In this document: piece after piece, positions 8,450-17,660 of the stretch
Numbering within the stretch: position 1 is the stretch's first letter
Layout of the letters: every line of letters begins with the position of its first letter
DNA from: Bacteroidales bacterium
Lineage (GTDB): Bacteria > Bacteroidota > Bacteroidia > Bacteroidales > JAIPAH01
Reading direction: 5' to 3'
Assembly: GCA_021738485.1 (NCBI GenBank)
Contig: JAIPBX010000001.1
Coordinates: forward strand, 68,702-110,599
Length of the DNA: 41,898 nt
The notes under the pieces: model-generated
Databases searched by the model: none
What the model saw: the letters and a program-made list of their open reading frames with translations, nothing else
Told to the model about the DNA's origin: nothing
Translations under genes and position numbers: made by a program

Positions 8450-10045
8450 ATGGCAGAAATTAATCCTTCAGAAGTATCAGCTATACTACGTCAGCAATTA
8501 TCAGGCCTCAAAAGCGAAGCCCAGCTTGATGAAGTGGGTACCGTTCTCGAAATAGGTGACGGTATCGCCCGTGTTTACGGGTTAAATAATGCACAGGCCG
8601 CTGAATTAGTAGAATTTGAAAATAGTGACCTGAAAGGGATTGTCCTCAACCTGGAAGAAGATAATGTCGGTATTGTGCTGTTGGGAGAAGCCAAAAATAT
8701 TCAGGAAGGACATATTGTCAAACGCACCGGAAGAATATCGACAATCAATGTAGGGGAAGCCCTGTGTGGGCGTGTCATCAATAGTGTGGGAGAACCCATC
8801 GACGGAAAAGGCAGCATTGAGGGCGACCTCGTAGAAATGCCCCTGGAACGCCGTGCTCCGGGTGTTATATACCGGCAACCCGTAAATGAGCCGCTTCAAA
8901 CCGGAATAAAAGCTATCGACTCTATGATTCCTATTGGAAGAGGACAGCGAGAACTCATTATCGGTGACCGACAAACTGGTAAGACCACTCTTCCTATTGA
9001 CACCATTATAAATCAAAAGGAAAATTATGATAAAGGCGAGCCCGTGTATTGCATATATGTGGCTGTCGGACAAAAGGGCTCCACAGTGGCTCAAATAGTA
9101 AAAACCCTTCAGGACCACGGAGCTATGGATTACACCATAGTCATTTCCGCTACAGCTTCTGATCCGGCAGCGATGCAGTTTTATGCCCCTTATGCCGGAG
9201 CGGCAATCGGCGAATATTTCAGGGATACCGGGCGCTCGGCATTAGTAGTTTACGATGACCTGTCGAAACAAGCGGTAGCCTACAGGGAAGTTTCCTTGCT
9301 ATTGAGAAGACCTCCGGGTCGTGAAGCATATCCCGGGGATGTTTTTTACCTCCATTCCCGTCTCCTGGAACGTTCCGCCAAAATTATTGAAGATGACAGC
9401 GTAGCCCGGCAAATGAACGACTTACCGGAGTCAATCAAAGACAAGGCAAAAGGTGGCGGTTCTTTGACGGCCCTACCTATTATCGAAACACAAGCCGGCG
9501 ACGTAGCCGCTTATATCCCTACGAATGTAATCTCAATTACGGATGGCCAGATATTCCTCGAATCAGACCTTTTCCTCTCCGGCGTAAGACCGGCTATCAA
9601 TGTAGGGATATCGGTTTCCCGCGTAGGAGGTAGCGCCCAGATAAAATCCATGAAAAAAATCGCCGGTACGCTGAAGCTTGATCAGGCACAATTCCGTGAG
9701 CTGGAAGCTTTTGCCAAATTTGGCTCCGACCTGGATAAAGCTACCCAGGCTGTTATCGACAAGGGCCGCAGAAATGTGGAGATTCTCAAACAAGATCTGA
9801 ATAATCCCATGCCCGTAGAGCAGCAGATTGCCATTATATACTGCGGAACTAAGGGCTTAGTACAACAAGTACCGGAAAATAAAATAAAAGCCTTTGAAAA
9901 AGATTTCTTGTCTGTAATGCAAGAACAACATTCCGACGTTCTTGAAATTCTGAAAAAAGGGAAGTTAGACGACGAAGCTCTTAATACTTTGGAAAAAACC
10001 GCAAAAGAGGTAGCCTCGAAGTATGAACAAAAGTCGGAGGAATAA
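8450..10045 (+). CDS. atpA: F-type ATP synthase subunit alpha
   Basis: Non-catalytic nucleotide-binding subunit of F1. The 531-residue protein has the Walker A motif GDRQTGKT at residues 172-179, the alpha-type segment followed by IDTIINQK, the [12 protein letters not shown] Walker B region, and [10 protein letters not shown]. These mark it as alpha, not beta. Length is slightly above that of E. coli (513). It is flanked by atpH and atpG with short gaps, consistent with one transcript. Confidence 0.97.
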   Translation: MAEINPSEVSAILRQQLSGLKSEAQLDEVGTVLEIGDGIARVYGLNNAQAAELVEFENSDLKGIVLNLEEDNVGIVLLGEAKNIQEGHIVKRTGRISTINVGEALCGRVINSVGEPIDGKGSIEGDLVEMPLERRAPGVIYRQPVNEPLQTGIKAIDSMIPIGRGQRELIIGDRQTGKTTLPIDTIINQKENYDKGEPVYCIYVAVGQKGSTVAQIVKTLQDHGAMDYTIVISATASDPAAMQFYAPYAGAAIGEYFRDTGRSALVVYDDLSKQAVAYREVSLLLRRPPGREAYPGDVFYLHSRLLERSAKIIEDDSVARQMNDLPESIKDKAKGGGSLTALPIIETQAGDVAAYIPTNVISITDGQIFLESDLFLSGVRPAINVGISVSRVGGSAQIKSMKKIAGTLKLDQAQFRELEAFAKFGSDLDKATQAVIDKGRRNVEILKQDLNNPMPVEQQIAIIYCGTKGLVQQVPENKIKAFEKDFLSVMQEQHSDVLEILKKGKLDDEALNTLEKTAKEVASKYEQKSEE

Positions 10046-10067
10046 GGAATAAATTGAGTAATATACT

Positions 10068-10952
10068 ATGGCTAATTTAAAAGAGATACGTACAAGAATC
10101 AACTCGGTTAAGTCGACACGACAAATCACCAGTGCCATGAAACTTGTGGCGGCCTCAAAGCTGCGTAAAGCTCAGAATGCTATCATAGCTTTGCGCCCTT
10201 ATTCCCACAAAATACAGGAAATTATGGGCCATTTGAGTGATAGTCTCGGTGACCATACCGATAATCCTTATCTGAGGGAAAGTGAAGTCAATAATATTTT
10301 GATGGTCTCTATTGCTTCTAATAAGGGATTGTGCGGTCCTTTTAATGCGAATATTATTAAGGAAACCGAGCGGCAGGTGCATGAAAATTTTAACAGTTTA
10401 TATAAGCAGGGAGGAGTGCATTTGCTTACACTTGGTAAAAGGCTTACGGAATATTTCGGGAGCCGCGATTATCATTTAACCGGTAATCATGATGAAATAT
10501 ACGATAATCTCACCTTTGAAAACGCCACAGCCATCGCCAAAGAATTAATGCAGGTATTTGAGGAAAAGCAGTACGATAAAATCTACCTCATTTACAACAA
10601 ATTTATTAATGCGGCTACTCAGGAGGTCAAAGTTGAACAATTTCTGCCTCTCGAACCTTTACATGATGAGTCAACAGATAATAATGTGCAAAGCGATTAT
10701 ATTTTTGAACCCAGTAAAAGTGAAATTGTCCGCGAATTGATACCAAAAACTTTAAAAATACATTTTTACCAGGCTCTTTTAGATTCCAATGCGGCAGAGC
10801 ATGGAGCCAGAATGACGGCTATGCATCAGGCTACCGATAATGCTACCGAGCTTATCAATGACCTGCAGATGAAATATAACAAAGCAAGGCAAGAGTCTAT
10901 TACAAATCAAATTATTGAAGTTGTATCCGGAGCAAAAGCATTAGAAGGTTAA
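10068..10952 (+). CDS. atpG: F-type ATP synthase subunit gamma
   Basis: Central rotor shaft of F1. The 294-residue protein begins MANLKEIRTRINSVKSTRQI followed by TSAMKLVAASKLRKAQ, the family signature, and ends with the C-terminal helix containing ARMTAMHQATDNATELI and YNKARQESITNQIIEVVSGA. Last ATP synthase gene at this locus; atpD and atpC (beta, epsilon) do not follow, so they must lie elsewhere in the genome. The ferritin gene starts 19 nt downstream. Confidence 0.95.
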   Translation: MANLKEIRTRINSVKSTRQITSAMKLVAASKLRKAQNAIIALRPYSHKIQEIMGHLSDSLGDHTDNPYLRESEVNNILMVSIASNKGLCGPFNANIIKETERQVHENFNSLYKQGGVHLLTLGKRLTEYFGSRDYHLTGNHDEIYDNLTFENATAIAKELMQVFEEKQYDKIYLIYNKFINAATQEVKVEQFLPLEPLHDESTDNNVQSDYIFEPSKSEIVRELIPKTLKIHFYQALLDSNAAEHGARMTAMHQATDNATELINDLQMKYNKARQESITNQIIEVVSGAKALEG

Positions 10953-10971
10953 ACTATAAAAACAGAAAGCT

Positions 10972-11499
10972 ATGATAACAAATAAGTTACAAGAAGTCCT
11001 CAACAACCAGATAAAGAATGAAGAACATTCTTCACGCATCTACCTTGCCATGGCATCGTGGTGCGAAACGAAAGGATACGAAGGCGCTGCTGAATTCCTC
11101 TATGCTCAGGCTGATGAGGAAAAAATGCATATGCTTAAGCTTATCCACTATCTTAATGACCGGGGTGGCCATGCCCAAATGCAGGCACTCGATGCGCCTA
11201 AAAAAGAATGGGACGGATTAAAGAAGCTTTTTGAGGAAGTGCTGGCTCATGAAGAATTTATTACAGGAGAGATTAACAAGTGTTATGAAACCGCACTAAA
11301 CGAAAAAGACTACAATACCGCTCAATTCCTGCAATGGTATGTTGAAGAACAAGTGGAAGAAGAAAGTACTATGAACTCTATCATCGATAAAATGAATCTT
11401 GCGGGCGACTCGAAAGGCGGGCTCCTGCAAATCGATATGGCATTGAAAAAAATGGCCGGAGGCGGAGGTAGTTCGTCCGGCACTGAAGAAAAAGCATAA
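10972..11499 (+). CDS. ftnA: Ferritin (FtnA-like)
   Basis: Iron-storage protein that oxidises and mineralises iron in a 24-subunit shell. The 175-residue protein has the four-helix ferritin domain with ferroxidase residues E17, E49/E50 and H53 (motif ADEEKMHM), as in E. coli FtnA, and a later LQWYVEEQVEEE segment. No bacterioferritin haem methionine is apparent. The tail is low in complexity (GGGGSSSGTEEKA) and likely flexible. The short gap to atpG suggests read-through from the ATP synthase operon; I found no promoter between them. A strong terminator follows. Confidence 0.92.
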   Translation: MITNKLQEVLNNQIKNEEHSSRIYLAMASWCETKGYEGAAEFLYAQADEEKMHMLKLIHYLNDRGGHAQMQALDAPKKEWDGLKKLFEEVLAHEEFITGEINKCYETALNEKDYNTAQFLQWYVEEQVEEESTMNSIIDKMNLAGDSKGGLLQIDMALKKMAGGGGSSSGTEEKA

Positions 11500-11506
11500 A
11501 GTAGCG

Positions 11507-11541
11507 AAAAACGGCTGTTATTTTTTATAGCAGCCGTTTTT
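11507..11541. terminator. Bidirectional terminator between ferritin and DUF3109 genes
   Basis: Stem AAAACGGCTG (11508-11517) / CAGCCGTTTT (11531-11540) with T runs on both sides (TTTTTT on plus; TTTTT on minus). The right arm and loop are also the last codons and the stop of the convergent minus-strand gene (11518-), so the terminator is partly inside coding sequence. Confidence 0.85.
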
Positions 11542-12102
11542 TCTTTCTTCTACCTGTTTTTCAAGCTCTTCATACCAATTCTCACCATATCGACGTATCA
11601 AAGCCTCTTTTACAAATTTACAAACAGGCACTTTTAGTTTATCGCCCAGCTCGCGTGCCGGATCGCAAATACTCCACCGGTGATAATTCATTGCCTCGTT
11701 ATGAGTATGCTTTTCTACCCGTATAGGGTATAAATGACAGGAAACGGGTTTGCGAAAATCCGTTACTCCATTTTCAAATGCTTTTTCGATACCACAGGAA
11801 GCCACCTCGTTCTGATCAAAGATAGCAAAAGCACATTCTCTGCCTTCAACAAGCGGCGTAACGTATTCGCCATCCGAGTCATAATCAAAACACCCCGTTT
11901 GTTCTATAACTTCTTTTCCTTTCTGAGTAAGAAAAGGTTGTATTGCTTCGATATCCTCTTCAAGCTCCCCAATCTCCTCTTCTTCGAGGGGTGCGCCAGC
12001 ATCCCCTTCCACGCAGCAGGCTCCTTTGCATTTTGCCAAATCACAGACAAAATTCCGTTCAACGATATCTTCCGATATTAAAACATTATCAACAATCATC
12101 AT
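11518..12102 (-). CDS. DUF3109 family cysteine-rich protein
   Basis: A 194-residue protein with a cysteine cluster near the N-terminus, CDLAKCKGACC (C20, C25, C29, C30), and further cysteines at about 71, 89, 103, 121, 145 and 157, including PVSCHLYPIR. This matches DUF3109, a Bacteroidota family related to UPF0153 (YkgJ-type putative zinc- or iron-cluster-binding proteins). The function is not known; the cysteine pattern suggests metal binding. A second ATG one codon downstream is an alternative start. The 3' end overlaps the shared terminator with the ferritin gene. Confidence 0.82.
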   Translation of the reverse strand: MMIVDNVLISEDIVERNFVCDLAKCKGACCVEGDAGAPLEEEEIGELEEDIEAIQPFLTQKGKEVIEQTGCFDYDSDGEYVTPLVEGRECAFAIFDQNEVASCGIEKAFENGVTDFRKPVSCHLYPIRVEKHTHNEAMNYHRWSICDPARELGDKLKVPVCKFVKEALIRRYGENWYEELEKQVEERKNGCYKK

Positions 12103-12266
12103 AATTTGCCAATTTTCTTTTTTTATCTACAAGAACAAACATTCACGCTAAAAGCGATTCCTCCGTAAAAAGAAGAACCCAGATAATTATTTGTTTTGAT
12201 TTTCATAGCTTTTTAATAAGTTGATGATTACAAAGATAGTTTTAAAATCCTACTCAAGAGGTTAAA

Positions 12267-13856
12267 CTATTCTACTTTAGGTTTTGTTCCCAAAAAGATT
12301 GTTCTGAACAATATAAGTACGGGGATAATTTCCAGTCGGCCTAACCACATTTGAATGATATAAGTAATTTCAAGAATCGGGGACATCCCGGGATGGGTAA
12401 TTCCGCATGACAAGCCCACCGTGCCTTGCGCGGTGGCTGATTCAAACAAGGCATCGGTTATTGAGTAATCCGGGCCCATCAAATAATATGTTATGAATGC
12501 TGCAATCAAAACAAATGTGATATAAATAAATACAAAAGTAGCTGTTGCTGCAAGCTCCCTGTTCATTTCATCGGGTAAGAAACGTTTTTCATTAAACTTT
12601 ACCACTTTGATAGAATTATCAGAAAAAAAGTAGCTGTTGATATGCCAAAACAATCCCTTAAAAAGCAGCAGAACCCGGATAATTTTAACACCCCCCACAG
12701 TTGATCCGGCCGCACCACCCACAACCATTGCTCCCATTACAATAAAGACAATAGAAGGAGCATCCCATGCGTGTATGTTTGAGGTTTGCCATCCGGTTCC
12801 TGTTAAAGCACTGATATATTGAAAAACCCCATCACGATAAGGTTCTGCTAATATGTCTGCCTTTGAAAGCATCCATGAAAGTAAGAGACTACCCAAAATA
12901 CATGAAATAATAATCGAACACGTCTGTAAATTTTTCCAGATTTGCTTAAACTCTTTATCGTAAAAAACTTTGAAATAAAATGGTAGTGACAAGGCTCCGA
13001 GCAACATAGGCAAGAAATGTAAAATTTCCATTGGCCTGGAGCTATATCCGGCTATGCTATCATCAAAAGTGCTGAATCCTCCGGTTGCCTGACCAGTCAT
13101 GGCATGATTAATCGAATTAAAAATAATTTCGGTCAGGTTATATTCCGGCAAAATCAAATAGGTGCCAACGGCCAGGTATACAAAACTAAAAAGGGTCACG
13201 CCCAAATAGATTTTCCAAATGGAACGTGCGGTGTCAATAATTGTCGGACGTAAACGCTCACCGGAGGACTCTGTCCCGTAAAGCAGAAAAGCAATTTTTC
13301 CGCTTGATTGCGTTAAAACAGCCAGCGCCAGCACAATAAATCCGGCCCCGCCTATCCATTGGGACAATGATCGATAGAAAAGCAACCCTTTCCCTATAGA
13401 AGGTTCATGAACAGACATCGTCAGCCCGGTAGTTGTAAAGCCGCTCATACTCTCAAAAAAAGCATGTAACGGGTTCCTGAAATAGAAGAGGCTCGACTGA
13501 TAATCTGCTGTGGAGGGAACAAATTGCTGGGCGACCTCTACCGGAGTAATATAGGCAATGATGATAAAAGGTAAAGCGCCCATCACGGCTATAGAAAGCC
13601 ACCCCATAGCCGCAATGATTAATGCATGACGGTTTAAGGGTTCCGTGGTTGTTTTAATATTTTTATGAAGTAAAAGCCCGATGAAATAGCATATCAACCC
13701 TGAAAATAAAAATCCGGTTGCCGAATAAAATTCTGAATAAATTAGCGACACCACCAGGGGGATAGCCATCGCGTATCCTAAAATAATCAGCAAACCTCCA
13801 ATTTGCCTGAATATCATTTTTAACGTGCCCAGCTTAGTGGCTTGAATCAAATTCAT
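12267..13856 (-). CDS. trkH: Trk-type potassium uptake channel subunit TrkH
   Basis: Potassium-translocating membrane subunit. The 529-residue protein has about ten membrane helices and four selectivity-filter-like P loops, each with a glycine core: TTTGLTMS, TGQATGGFST, ALTGTGWQTS and AQGTVGLSCG. Length is a little above E. coli TrkH (483). It follows trkA by 19 nt on the same strand, giving a trkA-trkH pair in which the cytosolic RCK protein gates the channel. It ends PKVE just before a 164-nt gap to the DUF3109 gene. Confidence 0.95.
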   Translation of the reverse strand: MNLIQATKLGTLKMIFRQIGGLLIILGYAMAIPLVVSLIYSEFYSATGFLFSGLICYFIGLLLHKNIKTTTEPLNRHALIIAAMGWLSIAVMGALPFIIIAYITPVEVAQQFVPSTADYQSSLFYFRNPLHAFFESMSGFTTTGLTMSVHEPSIGKGLLFYRSLSQWIGGAGFIVLALAVLTQSSGKIAFLLYGTESSGERLRPTIIDTARSIWKIYLGVTLFSFVYLAVGTYLILPEYNLTEIIFNSINHAMTGQATGGFSTFDDSIAGYSSRPMEILHFLPMLLGALSLPFYFKVFYDKEFKQIWKNLQTCSIIISCILGSLLLSWMLSKADILAEPYRDGVFQYISALTGTGWQTSNIHAWDAPSIVFIVMGAMVVGGAAGSTVGGVKIIRVLLLFKGLFWHINSYFFSDNSIKVVKFNEKRFLPDEMNRELAATATFVFIYITFVLIAAFITYYLMGPDYSITDALFESATAQGTVGLSCGITHPGMSPILEITYIIQMWLGRLEIIPVLILFRTIFLGTKPKVE

Positions 13857-13875
13857 TGTATTTCAGTTTTATACA

Positions 13876-15210
13876 TTATTTAAAAAAAGCTGCTACCTCC
13901 TTCACGCTACGAGGCAGAGAAAATACAAATACAGTATCATCAGGCTTTAGTTCAAAATCTCCAAGAGTTATATATCCTTTGCCATCTCTGATAACACCAC
14001 TAATTATGGCATCCTCAGGGAAATTAAACTCTTTGATGGGTTTATTGATTATTTTGGAATTCTTTTTAATAGTAAATTCCTGAATTTCGGCTCTAATCCC
14101 ATAAAGCTGAGTAAGCACCCTACCTTTAAGTATTTGGCGAAATACGAAATTTGCTGCTGCCATTTTTTTATTGATCAAGGTATCCACCCCCATTTTTTGC
14201 GAATAGTCGAACAAGCCCATATTCTCAACCATAGCAATGGTCTTTTTCACACCATGGTCTTTGGCCAACAGGCTGGAAAGAATATTTGTCTCCGCATTAC
14301 CGGTTACAGATATAACCGCATCATACTCGGATATTTTTTCTTCTTCAAGCAAGTCAATATCAGCGCCATCTCCCCACACAAATTGCACATGCGGAATATT
14401 TTTTGCCAAATAATTACAAGTTTCAAGGTTTTTTTCAATCAATTTAATATTATAATACTCACCCAGCCTTAATGCAATATATTTTCCTGTTCGGCTCCCC
14501 CCGATGATCAAGATATTTTTGATTTTGATGGGTTTCTTTCCGGCATATTGAATAACTTTCTCCTTACCTTTATCTGAGGCCACAAAATATAATAAATCGC
14601 CTTTCAATATTACCAGGTCGCCTGAGGGGATCAGCGTTTTTCCGTCACGCAAAACAGCAACAATCATAAAAGAACTATTGGATAATAGCTGGGCTGATTC
14701 GGCAATGGAGCGATTAATAATGGGGGCATCATTCTCCACGCGAACCCCCATCATGTATAAGTCTTTTTTATAAAGATTAAATACTTCCGTAAGCACAGGA
14801 GATTTTAGTGAATATTTTACCTCGCGGGCGGCCAGTGATTCCGGTGAAACGAGTTCGTCAATTCCTAAATTACGTAAATCAAGGGTATCCTTATCAACTA
14901 AATATTCCATATTGTTGATACGCGCAATAGTGTATTTTGCACCTAGTTTCTTGCCAATTAAACAAGTAGTAATATTTGTAGGCTCCACAGACGTTACAGC
15001 TATCAAAAGGTCAGCGTTTTTAATTCCGGCCTGCTTTAAGACTTTGTAGCTCGTTGCATCTCCTGCAATGGTTGCAATTCCTAACTTGTTTTCAGTGAAG
15101 GCAAGTTTTTCACTTTGTTTATCAATGAGGGTAATATCCTGATATTCTTTTTCCAATAATTCGGCAAGATAAAATCCTACTTCCCCATCGCCTGCTATAA
15201 TCACCTTCAT
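13876..15210 (-). CDS. trkA: Trk system regulatory subunit TrkA (two RCK domains)
   Basis: Peripheral NAD(H)/ATP-binding protein that controls TrkH. The 444-residue protein contains two tandem RCK units: the first with a Rossmann GDGEVG (7-12) and an acidic residue at LID30, the second starting at about 228 with IIGGSRTGKY, and a TrkA-C domain after each. Length equals that of classic two-domain TrkA (E. coli 458). A 321-nt upstream gap contains an inverted-repeat element that could lie in its leader. Confidence 0.95.
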   Translation of the reverse strand: MKVIIAGDGEVGFYLAELLEKEYQDITLIDKQSEKLAFTENKLGIATIAGDATSYKVLKQAGIKNADLLIAVTSVEPTNITTCLIGKKLGAKYTIARINNMEYLVDKDTLDLRNLGIDELVSPESLAAREVKYSLKSPVLTEVFNLYKKDLYMMGVRVENDAPIINRSIAESAQLLSNSSFMIVAVLRDGKTLIPSGDLVILKGDLLYFVASDKGKEKVIQYAGKKPIKIKNILIIGGSRTGKYIALRLGEYYNIKLIEKNLETCNYLAKNIPHVQFVWGDGADIDLLEEEKISEYDAVISVTGNAETNILSSLLAKDHGVKKTIAMVENMGLFDYSQKMGVDTLINKKMAAANFVFRQILKGRVLTQLYGIRAEIQEFTIKKNSKIINKPIKEFNFPEDAIISGVIRDGKGYITLGDFELKPDDTVFVFSLPRSVKEVAAFFK

Positions 15211-15531
15211 TTCACTTGTTTTTTAGTCTTTTAAAAATAGTTCTAAAATAAACAGCCAAAATAGTATCCGGCATTAAACTAAAATTTTCTTACAAAGTTT
15301 GAGGGTTTTCATTAAAAGCGAGAATAAGAATAATGCATTCCTTTCTGCATTTCATTAAAACAATAAACCTTTGGAATACAAAGTTGATTATCTTAAAAGG
15401 CTCTTTCTTATTCTCACAATCTTCTTTTATTAAACCTGCTGCAAATTTGGAAAAAATAATTGAGAACATCATTATCCGTTTTTAGTCCTGATTTTCAACA
15501 GCAATAACAGGCAGAAATGCAGTGATAAACC
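15211..15531. other. Intergenic region upstream of trkA
   Basis: A 321-nt gap between two minus-strand genes. I reject the one 60-codon ORF in it. The notable content is the 96-nt inverted-repeat element at 15320-15415, described separately. No clear TAnnTTTG box for trkA was found on the minus strand. Confidence 0.5.
15320..15415 (-). repeat. 96-nt element bounded by 11-bp inverted repeats, possible structured leader RNA
   Basis: Ends are GAGAATAAGAA (15320-15330) and TTCTTATTCTC (15405-15415), a perfect 11-bp inverted repeat. Read on the minus strand, two smaller hairpins lie inside: CTTTG/CAAAG with a 5-nt loop, and AATGCA/TGCATT with an 8-nt loop, so the whole can fold as a three-way junction. 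It lies 110-205 nt upstream of the trkA start. It could be a leader RNA or a small terminal-inverted-repeat element; I see no clear target-site duplication. Confidence 0.5.
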
Positions 15532-16326
15532 TTATTTTTTTATTTCAAAAATATCCCAGTCTAACCCTACTTTGAATTTATCTCTAAAATCTGCCAATTT
15601 TTGATGGGATAAGGTTTGGGTAACAGAGCCCTCTTCATTATCAGCCACAATATTCCACAAATCTCCTTTTGCATCAATAACACGTGTGCCGCCGGAATAG
15701 GTCAGATTATTTCCATCTTCCCCTACCCGGTTTACGCCTGCAACATAGGCCTGGTTTTCTATAGCACGGGCATGAAGCAGCGTTTTCCATACATGCACCC
15801 GGCTATGAGGCCAATTAGCCACATAAATCAGCAGGTCATAATCATACCTGTCCTCGTTAAAAACATTTTTACTCCAGACCGGAAAGCGCAAATCATAACA
15901 AATCAAAGGCCTGATTCTCCAGTCTTTCAAAGTCACCAGCAAGGGTTCTTTACCCCCTGTAAAACGTTTATGTTCTCCGCCCATCCTGAACAAGTGACGC
16001 TTATCATAGGTCAGATAAAACCCATTGGGCTGCATCCATATCAAACGATTAAAATAATCGTCCCCGTCTTTCACAATCAACGAACCGGTTACAACAGCAT
16101 TCTTGCTTTCAGCCTGCTCGTGCATCCAGCGAACCGTTGGTCCGTTAACGGGTTCGGCCACTTTGTGCGGCTCAACAGAAAACCCGGTATTAAACATCTC
16201 AGGTAATACAATTAAATCCGGTGAAGTTTTCAGATTCGCTATTTTCCTGGAAAACTTCTCTTTGTTGGCGTCTGGGTCTTCCCACACCAAATCGGCTTGA
16301 AAAAGTGTCACTGTTAAATCCTGCAT
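15532..16326 (-). CDS. Nitrilase-superfamily omega-amidase (YafV-like)
   Basis: Predicted to hydrolyse alpha-ketoglutaramate or a related omega-amide. The 264-residue protein has the Glu-Lys-Cys triad of the nitrilase fold: E43 in VLPEMF, K109 in YDKRHLF, and C143 in LICYDLRFP, in contexts typical of the YafV/omega-amidase branch. Its start codon lies inside the end of the upstream aminotransferase gene (13-nt overlap), so the two are translationally linked. Together they fit a glutamine transaminase/omega-amidase module that salvages 2-oxo acids such as the methionine keto acid; this pairing is inference from family knowledge and context. Confidence 0.85.
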   Translation of the reverse strand: MQDLTVTLFQADLVWEDPDANKEKFSRKIANLKTSPDLIVLPEMFNTGFSVEPHKVAEPVNGPTVRWMHEQAESKNAVVTGSLIVKDGDDYFNRLIWMQPNGFYLTYDKRHLFRMGGEHKRFTGGKEPLLVTLKDWRIRPLICYDLRFPVWSKNVFNEDRYDYDLLIYVANWPHSRVHVWKTLLHARAIENQAYVAGVNRVGEDGNNLTYSGGTRVIDAKGDLWNIVADNEEGSVTQTLSHQKLADFRDKFKVGLDWDIFEIKK

Positions 16327-17474
16327 AATACTTCGGCTGCTTTTTTTATCGTTTCCTGCTTTTTAGCAAAACAAAAACGCAGGATATTCATATTTTCTTG
16401 TTTTTCGTGATAAAAAGGCGATAGCGGGATAGCCGCTATTCCATGATTTTGTATCAGTTCTTCCGTAAAAGTTTGATCGTCTTTCCGGGTGATTTCACTA
16501 TAATCCAAAAGCTGAAAATATGTTCCTCTCGACGGAATCACCTTAAAACGACTATCTTGAATATGATTAACAAAATAATCCCGTTTTTCCTGGTAAAAAC
16601 CAGCTAATCCTTTAAGCTCAGGGTGCTTTTTTAAATAATCGGTTATAGCATATTGTACGGGTGTATTAACGGCAAAAACCACAAACTGATGCATCTTTCT
16701 GAATTCTTTCATCAGAGGGGCCGGAGCCAGGGCATAACCCGTTTTCCAGCCTGTAGCATGGAGGGTTTTTCCAAAAGAGCCGATTACAAAAGTCTTCCCC
16801 GCCAGCTCTTTAAATCGTGCCGCACTGTGATGCTCCTGACCGTCAAAAACCAAGTGTTCATATACTTCATCGCTAATGACTACAATATCTTTCTCTTTGA
16901 CCAATTTTTGGAGCTGAAGCATATCTTGCTCGGATAAAATAGCACCGGTAGGATTATGCGGCGAATTAACGATAATCATCCGGGTGTCATGACTAATAAT
17001 TTTGGCTACCTCATCCCAATCGATATAAAACCCGGGTTCTTTCAGGCGACTGTATTTCACGACCCCTCCATTCATCTGAACAGCCGGAGCATAAGCATCA
17101 TAAGCGGGTTCGAAGATAATCACTTCATCGCCTTCCCTAACGAAAGCGGATATAGCAGTATATAAGGCCTGGGTTGCTCCGGCGGTAATTGTAATCTCAT
17201 CTTCCGAATCGTAATCGGCATTATGATTCATTAAATACAGTTTTTGAATAATATCCCTTAACCCCGGCACACCTTTCATAGGAGCATACTGGTTGCGCCC
17301 CTGTTTCATGTGGTAATTCACTCTATCTATGAGCTCCCCGGAAATTTCAAAATCCGGGAAACCCTGAGAGAGGTTAATAGCATCGTAGTCTGCCGCCATT
17401 TGCGACATCACGGCAAATACCGAGGTCTTCATTTCTCTCAGTTTTGGCTTTATTGGATTACTATTATCTTTCAT
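16314..17474 (-). CDS. Pyridoxal-phosphate aminotransferase, methionine aminotransferase (YbdL) type
   Basis: Class I/II aminotransferase of the KAT/glutamine transaminase K/YbdL branch. The 386-residue protein has INLSQGFPDF (33-42), NSPHNPTG (170-177, N174), SDEVYEHL (201-208, D202 and Y205) and the PLP lysine K236 in SFGKTLHATGWKTG. These motifs are typical of enzymes that transaminate methionine, aromatic amino acids or glutamine. The next gene is an omega-amidase overlapping by 13 nt, which would make glutamine-dependent transamination irreversible. A TATATTTG box lies just upstream. Confidence 0.87.
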   Translation of the reverse strand: MKDNSNPIKPKLREMKTSVFAVMSQMAADYDAINLSQGFPDFEISGELIDRVNYHMKQGRNQYAPMKGVPGLRDIIQKLYLMNHNADYDSEDEITITAGATQALYTAISAFVREGDEVIIFEPAYDAYAPAVQMNGGVVKYSRLKEPGFYIDWDEVAKIISHDTRMIIVNSPHNPTGAILSEQDMLQLQKLVKEKDIVVISDEVYEHLVFDGQEHHSAARFKELAGKTFVIGSFGKTLHATGWKTGYALAPAPLMKEFRKMHQFVVFAVNTPVQYAITDYLKKHPELKGLAGFYQEKRDYFVNHIQDSRFKVIPSRGTYFQLLDYSEITRKDDQTFTEELIQNHGIAAIPLSPFYHEKQENMNILRFCFAKKQETIKKAAEVLCRI

Positions 17475-17496
17475 GGCTTATGATTATCACTTTATT

Positions 17497-17504
17497 CAAA
17501 TATA
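17497..17504 (-). promoter_or_regulatory. Candidate -7 box for the aminotransferase-amidase operon
   Basis: Read on the minus strand the sequence is TATATTTG, a perfect TAnnTTTG box, 22 nt before the aminotransferase ATG. No matching TTTG is seen at -33, so support is moderate. Confidence 0.42.
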
Positions 17505-17630
17505 CTTCTAAAACTCGTAATCATAAAATTATTTCAGCTTAGATACTGTAAAATATTTTGTCATGAATTATCTATCAATTATTTGATTTTACAAACATAA
17601 CAGAAATAGTACCATTAGGAATAAAATCCT

Positions 17631-17638
17631 TAATTTTG
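17631..17638 (+). promoter_or_regulatory. Candidate -7 box for the small membrane protein
   Basis: TAATTTTG matches TAnnTTTG exactly and stands 22 nt before the start codon, predicting a short leader. No TTTG at the -33 position. Confidence 0.38.
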
Positions 17639-17660
17639 AATAATAACCAAAATTAGTTTT

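Noticed and set aside
8606-9118. A 170-codon ORF antisense to atpA
   Set aside because: Shadow of the conserved alpha subunit.
15290-15472. A 60-codon minus-strand ORF upstream of trkA
   Set aside because: No recognisable family, no good start context, and it covers the inverted-repeat element; base composition looks like spacer.
15616-16206. A 196-codon plus-strand ORF across the omega-amidase gene
   Set aside because: Antisense shadow of a gene with intact catalytic motifs; no known domain.
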